In this document: one piece after another, positions 8,276-17,424 of the stretch
Position numbering within the stretch: the first letter of the stretch is position 1
Layout: each line of letters begins with the position of its first letter
Origin: Kordia sp. SMS9
Lineage (GTDB): Bacteria; Bacteroidota; Bacteroidia; Flavobacteriales; Flavobacteriaceae
Length of the DNA stretch: 64,000 bases
Reading direction: 5' to 3'
Assembly: GCF_003352465.1 (NCBI RefSeq)
Contig: NZ_CP031153.1
Coordinates: 1,540,465-1,604,464, forward strand
The notes under the pieces: model-generated
The model's input: only the letters and a program-made list of their open reading frames with translations
Databases searched by the model: none
Told to the model about the DNA's origin: nothing
Made by a program: the position numbers and the translations under genes

Positions 8276-10735
8276 ATGGACAATATTTACTTACTGATGA
8301 TCATTGCATTGACGGTATTGGCAATTGCCGATTTAGTCGTAGGAGTTAGTAATGATGCAGTAAACTTCTTAAACTCAGCTATTGGCTCTAAAGCCATTTC
8401 TTTTAAAACCATCATGATCGTTGCGAGTATTGGTGTTGCTATTGGTGCTATTTTTTCAAGTGGATTGATGGAAGTCGCCCGAAAAGGGATTTTTACACCC
8501 GAAAATTTCGTTTTTCATGAAATCATGATCATTTTCATGGCGGTGATGATTACGGATATTTTACTGCTCGACTTTTTTAATACGCTCGGAATGCCAACGT
8601 CTACCACGGTTTCCATTGTGTTTGAATTGTTGGGTGCCGCAGTTGCCATGGCACTAATTAAAATTAGTAAACAAGGAGCCGATTACGATACCTTACTTCA
8701 ATACATAAACACCTCACAAGCCACTAAAATTATTGTAGGAATTCTGCTCTCGGTAGTCATTGCCTTTACCGTTGGTGCACTTGTACAGTGGATTTCACGC
8801 TTGTTGTTATCCTATAATTTTAATGAAAAAGCACGTTGGATTGGCGCTTTGTTTGGTGGATTTGCCTTAACAGCGATTACCTATTTTATTTTTGTAAAAG
8901 GAATCAAAGGAACTACGTATGCGAGTTCTATTATAGAAACTTTATACACAGGGCCACGTGATGGTTTGCTCGCTTGGGCTAATGAATATTTCACAACTAC
9001 CTATGAAAGTATCGCAGAACTTGTAAAAGCCAAAGAAAAAACACTCACAGTTGACGATAAAACAGGTGTAGCTACCATTACATTAAAGAATTTCTTAGAA
9101 GTGTATGTATGGCAAATTGTATCGATCAGTTTGGTGGTTTGGTCTGTGATTTCGTATGTAATAATGTCGTTTCTTAAAACGAATATCTACAAACTAATTA
9201 TCATTGTAGGAACGTTTGCGTTGGCACTCGCTTTCGCTGGAAACGACTTGGTAAACTTTATTGGTGTACCAATTGCAGGTTGGCAATCATACGATAGGTT
9301 TATGATAGATGCTGGAGCAAATGCTGCCGATATAGAGTTGGCTGCTAGAAGTTTTTCCATGGATTTCTTAGAAGATAAAGTACCGACACCAACCATCTTT
9401 TTGGTCATTGCAGGATTGATCATGGTGGTGACACTATGGTTTTCAAGCAAAGCAAAAGCCGTTGTCAAAACATCGATCGATTTATCTAGTCAAGAACAAA
9501 CCAAAGAGCGTTTTAGACCGAACTACTTATCAAGAGCACTGGTGCGAACTTCTATTAGTATGTCACAAGGGATTGCGCAAATTACACCAAATTCTTGGGA
9601 AAAGAAGATTGACAAACAGTTTACCATTCCGCCAGTAAAAAGTTATCAAAACAAAAAAGACATTCCTGCATTTGATATGGTACGTGCGGCTGTAAATTTA
9701 ATGGTAGCCAGCGTATTAATTTCGATTGCGACTTCGATGAAATTACCATTATCTACAACGTATGTAACATTTATGGTTGCGATGGGAACCTCTTTGGCAG
9801 ACAGAGCTTGGGGCGCAGAAAGTGCAGTGTATAGAGTTGCTGGCGTATTGAATGTGATTGGAGGATGGTTTTTTACAGCAATTGTAGCTTTTGTTGCTGC
9901 AGGATTAATTGCCTTTTTGCTAAATATCAATCTTGAAATTATGTTGCTCTTATTGTTGAGTTTGGCAGCATTCCTATTGATTCGAAATTATATCATTCAC
10001 AATAAAAAGGCGAAAGAAGCGAAAGTTGAAGACAGCTTAAAGAAAGCGGAAAGTAGTTCAGTGCAAGGTGTTATCCACGAAAGTGCTGACAATATTGGAA
10101 GTGTATTGACAAGAGGAAATAGAATTTATACAAGCGCTATCAACGGTTTGGCTAAGCAAGATTTGAATATGCTGAAGAAAAATCGTAAAAATATTTCCAA
10201 GCTATCCGATGAAATTGACGAATTGCGTGATAATATTTTCTTCTTCATCAAAAACTTAGATGAAGCAAGTAGCGTGGGTGCGAGTAATTTTTACATCAAT
10301 ATTTTAGACTATTTGCAAAACATTACACAATCGCTAGAGTACATTTCGAAAGCGAGTTTAAAACATGTAAACAACAATCACAAGAAGCTTAAATTCAATC
10401 AGATAAAAGAACTGAAACAGGTTGATGAAGCAATGGAAGCTTTGTTCAATCAGACAAAAGAAGCGTTCGCTTCCCGTTCGTTTGAAGATATTGAAGGTGT
10501 ACTTGTCAGTAGAAATTCCATTTTTGAATTGGTGCAACAAAAAATTCAAACGCAGGTAGAACGTACGCGTACCGAAGAATCGAGTCCGAAAAATACAACA
10601 CTATATTTTAGCATATTGCTAGAAACGAAAGATTTATTGAACGCTACGATGGATCTTTTAGAAGTATATTACAAAGAGCACGATAGTTCGGTAGAACCAG
10701 CAACGATCAAAGAAAAATCGGATCAAGAAGAATAA
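8276..10735 (+). CDS. PiT-family inorganic phosphate transporter with PhoU-like tail
   Basis: Inner-membrane cation-coupled phosphate symporter. The two inverted PiT signatures are present: GVSNDAVNFLNSAIGS (about 23-38) and AGNDLVNFIGVPIAG in the second half, plus a third conserved block around LPLSTTYVTFMVAMG. Many hydrophobic spans fill residues 1-570. The remaining 230 residues are soluble and helical with the look of a PhoU domain, making the protein 819 aa against about 400-500 for simple PiT proteins. No pst or pho gene is nearby; the next gene follows 9 bp downstream. Confidence 0.9.
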   Translation: MDNIYLLMIIALTVLAIADLVVGVSNDAVNFLNSAIGSKAISFKTIMIVASIGVAIGAIFSSGLMEVARKGIFTPENFVFHEIMIIFMAVMITDILLLDFFNTLGMPTSTTVSIVFELLGAAVAMALIKISKQGADYDTLLQYINTSQATKIIVGILLSVVIAFTVGALVQWISRLLLSYNFNEKARWIGALFGGFALTAITYFIFVKGIKGTTYASSIIETLYTGPRDGLLAWANEYFTTTYESIAELVKAKEKTLTVDDKTGVATITLKNFLEVYVWQIVSISLVVWSVISYVIMSFLKTNIYKLIIIVGTFALALAFAGNDLVNFIGVPIAGWQSYDRFMIDAGANAADIELAARSFSMDFLEDKVPTPTIFLVIAGLIMVVTLWFSSKAKAVVKTSIDLSSQEQTKERFRPNYLSRALVRTSISMSQGIAQITPNSWEKKIDKQFTIPPVKSYQNKKDIPAFDMVRAAVNLMVASVLISIATSMKLPLSTTYVTFMVAMGTSLADRAWGAESAVYRVAGVLNVIGGWFFTAIVAFVAAGLIAFLLNINLEIMLLLLLSLAAFLLIRNYIIHNKKAKEAKVEDSLKKAESSSVQGVIHESADNIGSVLTRGNRIYTSAINGLAKQDLNMLKKNRKNISKLSDEIDELRDNIFFFIKNLDEASSVGASNFYINILDYLQNITQSLEYISKASLKHVNNNHKKLKFNQIKELKQVDEAMEALFNQTKEAFASRSFEDIEGVLVSRNSIFELVQQKIQTQVERTRTEESSPKNTTLYFSILLETKDLLNATMDLLEVYYKEHDSSVEPATIKEKSDQEE

Positions 10736-10744
10736 ATAACACAC

Positions 10745-11449
10745 ATGATTAAAACCATTTTCACTTTTATCATTCTAACCACCACGACATTTGCTGTTGG
10801 ACAAGAATTGTCGGGGGAAGAATTGTTAGCAAAAGCCATTCAATACCACGATCCAAATGGCAATTGGGATTCTTTCAATGGAACATTACAAATTACGATG
10901 GAAACTCCTAAAAATCCTGCACGTGTAAGTACCATCAAGATCAACTTACCCAAAGAATATTTTTACGTAAAAGCCACACGTGCTGCGGAAACTACAGAAT
11001 ATACAGTTGAGAAAAACGATTGTAAAATTGCCTTCAACGGCAACACGGAAGTTTCTGAAGAAGTCAAAAAAGAAAACAATCTCAATTGCGAACGCGCCCA
11101 TTTGTACAAGAATTATTACACGTATTTATATGGGTTGCCCATGAAATTAAAAGACGAAGGAACCATCATTGCTTCAAAAGTGATGAAAAAAACCTTTAAA
11201 GGGAAAGAATATTTAGTGCTAAAAGCAACCTACAAAGAAAGTGTTGGAAAAGATACATGGTACTTTTACTTTGATCCAAAAACGTATGCTATGGAAATCT
11301 ATCAATTTTTTAAGAATGAATCTAAAAATGATGGAGAGTACATTTTACTTTCAGAAGAAAAAGTGGTCAACGGAATCAAAATGCCAAAAATTCGCGCTTG
11401 GTATTACAATGCAAATGATGGTTATTTAGGTACTGATATTTTAGATTGA
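10745..11449 (+). CDS. Secreted protein of a DUF6503-like family (hypothetical)
   Basis: A 234-aa protein with a clear signal peptide ending near FAVGQ (residue 20). The body is beta-rich and the pattern (a DSFNG start, KEYLVLKATY, FYFDPKTYAMEIYQF, KMPKIRAWYY at the end) resembles periplasmic lipoprotein-sorting-like proteins of the LolA/DUF6503 sort common in flavobacteria. That family assignment is from memory and tentative. The 9-bp gap to the PiT gene suggests co-transcription, but no functional link is evident. Confidence 0.65.
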   Translation: MIKTIFTFIILTTTTFAVGQELSGEELLAKAIQYHDPNGNWDSFNGTLQITMETPKNPARVSTIKINLPKEYFYVKATRAAETTEYTVEKNDCKIAFNGNTEVSEEVKKENNLNCERAHLYKNYYTYLYGLPMKLKDEGTIIASKVMKKTFKGKEYLVLKATYKESVGKDTWYFYFDPKTYAMEIYQFFKNESKNDGEYILLSEEKVVNGIKMPKIRAWYYNANDGYLGTDILD

Positions 11450-11454
11450 TGGTT

Positions 11455-11630
11455 AGTTTGAGTTGAAAACCCCAACCAGCTTCGGCTTCACTTTTAGGTT
11501 GTTAGACTATTTGAAACATCGTTACGAGAAAGTACGACGAAGTAATCTGCTATTTCAGGAGCATTGCGATTTTTCCGAAATCCGTCATGCGATCTTGAAT
11601 CAAGTTCAAGATGACACAAAATGATTCAAA
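11455..11630. repeat. Convergent intergenic region with REP-like debris
   Basis: Between two convergent genes lies CGTTACGAGAAAGTACGACG and the imperfect palindrome GATCTTGA-N8-CAAGATGAC. Both look like pieces of dispersed short repeats. No gene or clear T-run terminator was seen. Confidence 0.35.
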
Positions 11631-11634
11631 AAAA

Positions 11635-13908
11635 TCAAAGATCTGTTCCAAAGCGAAGTCCAACAAAAATTGTGCGCGGTTGTGCAGGTCCGTAAATATA
11701 ATTTGGATCACGGTCAATCGTTTGGTCAAAATCATCTTGATACGCGTTCAGCACATTTTTGACGCCAGCGTTGATTTCCAAGCCATATTTTTCAGAAATA
11801 CGAAACGTTTTACTAGCATTTAAGCCAACTTCAAACAAAGTAGGCGTTTCTTCCAAAACGGTTTCAGGAATAAAACCAGCCACATGCGGTACAAACATAC
11901 TTCCTGTATACACGCCATTTACATTAAAACTCCATTGGTCGTTTGGCGTAAAACTCATCAACATATTTCCATATACATTCGGCGTACGCGTGATTCTATT
12001 TGTTACAATTCCTTGTTCGGGTTCATACGAATTTTCAAAATAACTATTCTGAAACGTTCCGCCAAGCTGAAATAAAAACTTCGGATTTGGACTGTAACGC
12101 GCTTCCAAATTCACACCATTTACAATCGCATTATCACCATTTATCTTTTCCTTAATCTCCAAACCATCTACTTCGCCGCGTGCTTCATACACAAACGGAT
12201 CGTTGATTGTCGTATAAAAACCTTCCAACGTCAACACGAGTTGATGATCTTCATGCTGATGCGAATATTCCAACGAACCAATAAAACTATGCGACAATTC
12301 CTCCTTTAAATCTGCTGCCAAACGCACCCGACGCACTTCACCCGTAATAATCTCCGAATGCACATCCTCCGAATAAAATTGTGGCGCACGAAAACCTTGC
12401 GAATAGCCAGTTCTAAAACTCACGGTTTCACTAATATTATACAAAACACTTACGCGCGGATTCACAATAAAAAGTGATTCATTTGTCAAATTAGACGTAA
12501 ACAATTCACCGCGAGCACCTGTAAGAACTTTTAAATTGTCTAAAATTTTCCAGTCGAGTTGTGTATATATTCCAAGTGTATTGGTGTTTTGCGTTATCGG
12601 AATGATCAACGGATTTTCCCTGCGTTCTGTAATGCGATTAAAGCGATGTTCTACGCCAGACGTCAAATCCATACTGCCACTGATAAAATTTTCAAACTTT
12701 ACCGTATGTTGCATTCCTGCAACGGTCACAAAATCTTTCGTCAAGCCAAAACCGTTTGGATCTTGATTCGTACCATAATAATTGTCAGATCGTGTATGTT
12801 GAATATTTCCATAGGCGGAAAACTTCTGTAGATAATCTTCTGAAAAATAATCAAATGTCAAACCACCGCCAATCACATTACTCGTAATTTCTTCGGCGAT
12901 ATTGGCAAATAAAGGCGATTTGTCTAGAAAATCTCCACCGCGACGGTATTCATGCGATGTATTAAATTCGAGTGTTAACTTGCGTCTAAAATCTAACTTA
13001 TAAAACGATTTGAAGCCGAAGTTGAGGTTTTGCAATTTGGTAATTTCGGTAAACCCATCATCGTTATTGTCATAACCTTCACGATTGCGGTGCATGCCAA
13101 AAAAGGTAATTCCTTTATTCAAATCTTCGGATACAAATGTGGAATTAAAAGTTGTCACAGCATCCGTGCTTTCGCCGTCAATCAAGCCAATTTTTGAAGC
13201 GACTTGAAACTGATTTTCCACAGGATCTTTCGTAATAATATTAATTGTTCCCGCAATCGCATTCGAACCAAAAATAGCAGATCCGCCGCCGCGTGTGACT
13301 TCAATTTGTTCAATCATATTGGTGGGAATCTGTTCCAAACCATAAATTCCGTTCAACGAACTAAATACAGGACGACTATTGACTAAAATTTGCGAATACG
13401 CACCATCCAAACCGTTAATTCGTATTTGTGTAAATCCACAATTCTGGCAATTTACTTCCGTACGCAAACCAGGTTGAAAATTCAAACCTTCAAACAGCGT
13501 AGCAGCTTGAACCTTTTGTAACGATTCAGCATTTGTAACTGTCACCAAAACAGGCGCTTCACGGCGATTCAACGCAGTTCGTGTTGCAGAAACCACGACC
13601 TGATCCAATCCTAAAAGATCTTCTTCCAAATACAGAGTAAATGACAAGTTTTTATCAGTAACTGTAATTGCTTTTTCAATCGTTTTAAAACCGATAGATT
13701 GCACCATCAAAACATAATTCCCTTTCATAACTTTCAATGAAAAGTTTCCAGCTTCATCCGTAATAGTGCCGTTATTGGTATTCTTTAAATAAACATTCGC
13801 AAAAGGAGTTGGACTGTCTTTATGAAGTACAGTTCCTTTAATTTCAAATGTTTGAGAGAAGCCTGTAACAGATAATAAGTAAAAAGCTAAACAAACTTTT
13901 AAGTTCAT
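11635..13908 (-). CDS. TonB-dependent outer-membrane receptor, probably metal uptake
   Basis: A 757-aa protein. Signal peptide to about residue 18, then a CarboxypepD-reg-like beta-sandwich (about 21-95, FEIKGTV to TLYLEED), a TonB-box-like stretch (QVVVSATR), a plug domain (115-235, with RGGGSAIFGSNAIAGTINII) and a 22-strand-type barrel to the C-terminal GLRFG. A Cys-x-x-Cys pair (Cys154, Cys157 in NCQNCGF) lies in the plug. It is divergent from the DtxR-type repressor and shares a palindromic operator candidate with it, so the substrate is likely a Mn, Zn or Fe chelate. The exact metal cannot be read from sequence. Confidence 0.9.
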   Translation of the reverse strand: MNLKVCLAFYLLSVTGFSQTFEIKGTVLHKDSPTPFANVYLKNTNNGTITDEAGNFSLKVMKGNYVLMVQSIGFKTIEKAITVTDKNLSFTLYLEEDLLGLDQVVVSATRTALNRREAPVLVTVTNAESLQKVQAATLFEGLNFQPGLRTEVNCQNCGFTQIRINGLDGAYSQILVNSRPVFSSLNGIYGLEQIPTNMIEQIEVTRGGGSAIFGSNAIAGTINIITKDPVENQFQVASKIGLIDGESTDAVTTFNSTFVSEDLNKGITFFGMHRNREGYDNNDDGFTEITKLQNLNFGFKSFYKLDFRRKLTLEFNTSHEYRRGGDFLDKSPLFANIAEEITSNVIGGGLTFDYFSEDYLQKFSAYGNIQHTRSDNYYGTNQDPNGFGLTKDFVTVAGMQHTVKFENFISGSMDLTSGVEHRFNRITERRENPLIIPITQNTNTLGIYTQLDWKILDNLKVLTGARGELFTSNLTNESLFIVNPRVSVLYNISETVSFRTGYSQGFRAPQFYSEDVHSEIITGEVRRVRLAADLKEELSHSFIGSLEYSHQHEDHQLVLTLEGFYTTINDPFVYEARGEVDGLEIKEKINGDNAIVNGVNLEARYSPNPKFLFQLGGTFQNSYFENSYEPEQGIVTNRITRTPNVYGNMLMSFTPNDQWSFNVNGVYTGSMFVPHVAGFIPETVLEETPTLFEVGLNASKTFRISEKYGLEINAGVKNVLNAYQDDFDQTIDRDPNYIYGPAQPRTIFVGLRFGTDL

Positions 13909-13924
13909 AGTAATATTTTTTTTG

Positions 13925-13932
13925 TAAATATA
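13925..13932 (-). promoter_or_regulatory. Possible -7 box of the TonB receptor gene
   Basis: On the minus strand TATATTTA matches TAnnTTTG in seven of eight positions, 16 bp upstream of the ATG. The operator candidate at 13940-13959 would then cover its -33 region. Confidence 0.35.
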
Positions 13933-13939
13933 TTACTTA

Positions 13940-13959
13940 TTTTTAGTCTTGTCTAAAAA
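13940..13959. promoter_or_regulatory. Candidate DtxR/MntR-type operator
   Basis: Perfect palindromic arms TTTTTAG and CTAAAAA separated by 6 bp, 20 bp in all, which is the size and style of DtxR-family boxes. It lies between the divergent TonB receptor and repressor genes, so one bound dimer pair could control both and give autoregulation. Confidence 0.55.
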
Positions 13960-13985
13960 AAGAAATTATATAAAGGTAAAAATTG

Positions 13986-13993
13986 TATATTTG
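13986..13993 (+). promoter_or_regulatory. -7 box of the DtxR-family gene
   Basis: TATATTTG, an exact TAnnTTTG match, 19 bp before the first ATG. The palindromic operator candidate lies about 26 bp upstream of it, near the -33 zone. Confidence 0.55.
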
Positions 13994-14012
13994 TCCTGTT
14001 AATTAATGCATT

Positions 14013-14666
14013 ATGATGACACTTTCTGAAGAAAACTACTTAAAAGCCATCTATCACATTAGTGATGCCTGTGATGGTGGTATTAGCACAAATGCCATTG
14101 CGGAACGGATGAATACCAAAGCATCTTCTGTGACAGATATGATTAAAAAACTATCTGAAAAAGGCTTGGTGCATTACAAGCGTTACAAGGGTTCTGAATT
14201 GACGGAAGAAGGAAAATTAGTGGCTGCCAATATCATTAGAAAACACCGTTTGTGGGAAGTATTTTTGGTAGAAAAGCTCAACTTCACGTGGGATGAGGTG
14301 CATGATGTAGCAGAACAATTGGAACACATAAAATCTGAAAAACTCATTAATCAATTGGATGAGTTTTTAGGGTTTCCTAAGCGCGATCCGCACGGCGATC
14401 CTATTCCAGATAAAGACGGAAACATGTCTGATCATGCAGACGTATTATTGGTAACGTTGAATACAAATGACAAAGGAATTATTGTCGGTGTAAAAGATTC
14501 CTCTTCCTCATTCTTAAAATATTTGGACAAACAAGGAATTGCGTTGGGCAAAAAAGTGAAAGTGATGGACAAAGAACCGTTTGACAATTCCATGAAAATT
14601 CGCATTAAAAAAGAAGAATTCATGATTTCACAACAAATTGCGAATAATATTTATATCAAAAAGTAG
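14013..14666 (+). CDS. DtxR/MntR-family metal-dependent repressor
   Basis: A 217-aa cytoplasmic regulator. The N-terminal winged helix (5-65, with STNAIAERMNTKASSVTDMIKKL as recognition region), a dimerisation/metal domain (66-135) and a C-terminal FeoA/SH3-like domain (about 140-215) are in the normal order. His78, Glu82 and His97 correspond to metal ligands of DtxR. It heads the metal ABC genes and is divergent from the TonB receptor. Manganese or iron is the likely co-repressor; mntR is a fair name but not proven. Two ATGs are adjacent (14013 and 14016). Confidence 0.88.
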   Translation: MMTLSEENYLKAIYHISDACDGGISTNAIAERMNTKASSVTDMIKKLSEKGLVHYKRYKGSELTEEGKLVAANIIRKHRLWEVFLVEKLNFTWDEVHDVAEQLEHIKSEKLINQLDEFLGFPKRDPHGDPIPDKDGNMSDHADVLLVTLNTNDKGIIVGVKDSSSSFLKYLDKQGIALGKKVKVMDKEPFDNSMKIRIKKEEFMISQQIANNIYIKK

Positions 14667-14792
14667 TATGAAAGGTAATAGGTTTTTAGCATTAAGCATT
14701 CGTTGTATTTCGAACGTCACCTCGAGTGGCGAATCTACGATTCGTTGTATCGAGAAGTACTATGAAACGCTAAGGAGTTAAAGAACAAAGTA

Positions 14793-14832
14793 ACAAAAAG
14801 ACACTTCGACAAGCTCAGTGTAAACAATAAAT
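14793..14832 (+). repeat. Dispersed repeat ACTTCGACAAGCTCAGTGT, copy 1
   Basis: About 40 bp immediately before the SBP gene match 15792-15835 with a single change. The unit contains ACACTTCGACAAGCTCAGTG, of a kind seen as short interspersed repeats in many bacteria. It ends at the ATG, so it forms the leader of the gene. Confidence 0.75.
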
Positions 14833-14834
14833 AA

Positions 14835-15749
14835 ATGAAAAAATACATATACATACTAATTGCTGCCATTACGATAACGAGTTGTAAAACGGAAGTGAAA
14901 AAGCAAAACGGAACGCTTCAAATCGTAACCACAACCACCATGATTACGGACATGGTAAAAAACATTGGTGGCGATGTAGTGGAAGTACAAGGTTTGATGG
15001 GAAGTGGTGTAGATCCGCATTTGTACAAAGCCAGCGCAGGCGATGTTGACAAGCTGTTTGAAGCAGACGTGATCATTTACAATGGATTGCATTTGGAAGG
15101 AAAATTGGAAGATGTTTTTGAAAAAATGCGCCAACAACAACGGCAAATTATTGCCGTTTCGGATGCTATTGACAAAAATGGCTTGATTGGTTCTGAATAT
15201 TTTGCCTCCAATTACGATCCGCATATATGGTTCCACATTGACTATTGGAAGCAAGCCGCACAATTTGTGATCAACGAACTCAAACGATTAGACAGTAAAA
15301 ATGCAGAAACCTTTGAAAAAAACGGACAAGCGTATTTGTCAAAATTAGATGCATTGGCGAAGGAGATTTCAGTAACGATTGAAGCATTACCTGTTGAAAA
15401 GCGAATTCTAGTTACAGCGCACGATGCGTTCAATTACTTTGGAAAATTACATAATTTTGAAGTTGTGGGTTTGCAAGGATTATCTACCGCAACAGAAGCT
15501 GGAGTACAAGATGTTCAAAAGTTGGCGGACTTTATTATTGAAAAAAATGTAAAAGCTATTTTTGTGGAAAGTTCAGTGCCAAAACGTACTATTGAAGCCT
15601 TGCAAGCTTCGGTAGAAGCAAACGGACATGAAGTCGCTATTGGCGGAACCTTATATTCAGATGCACTTGGCAACGCAGGAACGGTAGAAGGAACCTATAT
15701 TGGAATGTATACATATAATGTACAAACGATAGTGAACGCATTAAAGTAG
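14835..15749 (+). CDS. Metal ABC transporter substrate-binding lipoprotein (ZnuA/TroA/MntA type)
   Basis: A 304-aa lipoprotein: lipobox ITSC with Cys17 as the acylated residue. It is a cluster A-I binding protein; the metal ligands line up as His62 (VDPHLYK), His130 (DPHIWF), His196 (TAHDAF) and Asp276 (SDALG), which is the three-His-one-Asp set of TroA-type proteins that take Mn or Zn. There is no His-rich loop of the ZnuA kind. It starts the ABC block controlled, probably, by the preceding DtxR-type repressor. Confidence 0.92.
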   Translation: MKKYIYILIAAITITSCKTEVKKQNGTLQIVTTTTMITDMVKNIGGDVVEVQGLMGSGVDPHLYKASAGDVDKLFEADVIIYNGLHLEGKLEDVFEKMRQQQRQIIAVSDAIDKNGLIGSEYFASNYDPHIWFHIDYWKQAAQFVINELKRLDSKNAETFEKNGQAYLSKLDALAKEISVTIEALPVEKRILVTAHDAFNYFGKLHNFEVVGLQGLSTATEAGVQDVQKLADFIIEKNVKAIFVESSVPKRTIEALQASVEANGHEVAIGGTLYSDALGNAGTVEGTYIGMYTYNVQTIVNALK

Positions 15750-15791
15750 TTCCGTTTGAACTTAAAATGTTGAATACACAAATTAACGAAT

Positions 15792-15863
15792 CAACAAAAA
15801 GACACTTCGACAAGCTCAGTGTAAACTATAAATAATCAAAAGCTCAGTGTAAACACTAAATAA
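15792..15863 (+). repeat. Dispersed repeat, copies 2 and 3 (partial)
   Basis: Copy 2 (15792-15835) matches the unit at 14793-14832. A shortened third copy, AAGCTCAGTGTAAACACTAA, follows directly (15837-15863). The SBP and ATPase genes therefore each carry the same repeat in their leader. Confidence 0.75.
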
Positions 15864-15866
15864 CCA

Positions 15867-16604
15867 ATGAAAAAAAACTACGCCATCACCGTTGATGACC
15901 TTACGGTCGCTTACAATTACAAACCTGTACTTTGGGATATTGATTTGGCGATTCCAGAAGGTGTATTAATGTGTATTGTAGGACCAAATGGCGCGGGAAA
16001 ATCTACGTTGATCAAGGCAATTTTGGGAATTTTGAAACCGATTGCAGGAACGATTTCTATTTTTGGAAAACCGTATGCAAAACAACGTTCATTAGTTGCG
16101 TATGTGCCGCAAAAAGGAAGCGTAGATTGGGATTTTCCAACCACCGCATTAGATGTTGTAATGATGGGAACCTACGGAAGTCTCGGTTGGATAAAACGTC
16201 CTGGGAAAAAAGAAAAGAAAGCTGCGTTGGAAGCCTTGGAAAAAGTTGGGATGTTGCCTTTTAAAAACAGACAAATCAGTCAGCTTTCGGGTGGACAACA
16301 ACAGCGAATTTTCTTGGCAAGAGCTTTGGTACAAAATGCTTCCATCTACTTTATGGACGAACCGTTTCAAGGTGTAGATGCCACGACTGAAAAAGCGATC
16401 ATCAACATCTTAAAAGAACTCCGAAAAGCAGGAAAAACAGTCGTAGTGGTGCATCACGATTTGCAAACGGTTCCCGAATATTTTGATTGGGTAACGTTTC
16501 TAAATGTGAAAAAAATTGCCACAGGTCCCGTAAAAGATATTTTCAATGATGACAATTTGACTAAAACCTACGGAATTAACTATAAAGTGAGTGTTCAAGA
16601 ATAA
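15867..16604 (+). CDS. Metal ABC transporter ATP-binding protein
   Basis: A 245-aa ATPase that energises the Mn/Zn-type transporter at the inner face of the membrane. Walker [10 protein letters not shown] (39-47), Q-loop [11 protein letters not shown], signature LSGGQQQR (140-147), Walker B YFMDEP with Asp164-Glu165 and the H-loop VVVHHD are all intact. The [11 protein letters not shown] stretch is typical of the ZnuC/TroB/MntB branch. Confidence 0.95.
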   Translation: MKKNYAITVDDLTVAYNYKPVLWDIDLAIPEGVLMCIVGPNGAGKSTLIKAILGILKPIAGTISIFGKPYAKQRSLVAYVPQKGSVDWDFPTTALDVVMMGTYGSLGWIKRPGKKEKKAALEALEKVGMLPFKNRQISQLSGGQQQRIFLARALVQNASIYFMDEPFQGVDATTEKAIINILKELRKAGKTVVVVHHDLQTVPEYFDWVTFLNVKKIATGPVKDIFNDDNLTKTYGINYKVSVQE

Positions 16605-16609
16605 CGCGT

Positions 16610-17374
16610 ATGAAACCAAAAACGTTCTTTTTACTACTATTCAGTGCTTTTTCACTTTCAATGTTTGCCCAAATCAACATGAAAGCGGAAGAAGCAAACC
16701 TGCTGAAAACATTGCTAAAATTACGTTCCAATGATCAAGAAATGGACTTGGAAAAAGTGTCGATTCAATTTGAAAATACACTCAAAACAATACTTTCAAA
16801 AGAAGAAAGCTGGCACTACAAATTTCCCGAATTGCGCAAATACATTGATATCAAGCAATCAAAAGATAAAAAAATCAGAACCTTTAGTTGGGACAGTCGC
16901 ATGGGCGGAAGTTGGCATACCTTAAACACGTTCATTCAGCACGAAACTGAAAACGGTTTGCACGTATTTTCATTGCAAAATAAAAAAGTATTGGACAATG
17001 AAGAATTACATGCCAACGAAGCATACAGAGACGCCGTTATCATAGATATTCACACGTTTCATAACGGATATTTGTTGGAAGGTTTTGGAACGCATGGAAG
17101 CGGACATCATCACAAAGTATTGACGTATTACGAGTTGGTCAACGAAAAATTAATTCGAAAAGAAATTTTTGAAAACAACCAATCGATATACGTGTTTTTA
17201 ATTCCAAGAAAGTATGATTTTGATCTAGAAGTGAATGTAGAAACGAAAACCATCACGCATAGCGAATTTGTAATGGACAACGATATTGGTTTTTATATGC
17301 CAACCGAAAAGCAAGTCATACTGACGTTTGACGGGAAAAAATTCAACAAAACCATTAAAAATAAAAAGCCATAG
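16610..17374 (+). CDS. Secreted protein of unknown function inside the metal ABC operon
   Basis: A 254-aa protein with a signal peptide ending at FAQ (residue 21). No family is recognised. The mature part is rich in charged residues and aromatic strands and contains the cluster GTHGSGHHHK (about 163-172) as well as several other His and Glu residues. It begins 5 bp after the ATPase and overlaps the N-terminal coding region of the first permease, so it must be transcribed with the transporter. A periplasmic metal-binding or accessory role is an inference from this context. Confidence 0.6.
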   Translation: MKPKTFFLLLFSAFSLSMFAQINMKAEEANLLKTLLKLRSNDQEMDLEKVSIQFENTLKTILSKEESWHYKFPELRKYIDIKQSKDKKIRTFSWDSRMGGSWHTLNTFIQHETENGLHVFSLQNKKVLDNEELHANEAYRDAVIIDIHTFHNGYLLEGFGTHGSGHHHKVLTYYELVNEKLIRKEIFENNQSIYVFLIPRKYDFDLEVNVETKTITHSEFVMDNDIGFYMPTEKQVILTFDGKKFNKTIKNKKP

Positions 17375-17424
17375 ATTTTCAAGATTACATACAGCTTATT
17401 TTTTCTAACTATACCGCGCGGATT

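Noticed and set aside
14690..14760. ATTCGTTGTAT pair before the SBP gene as an operator
   Set aside because: The pieces look like decayed interspersed repeat (ACCTCGAGTGGCGAATC and similar) rather than a regulator site, and spacing is irregular.
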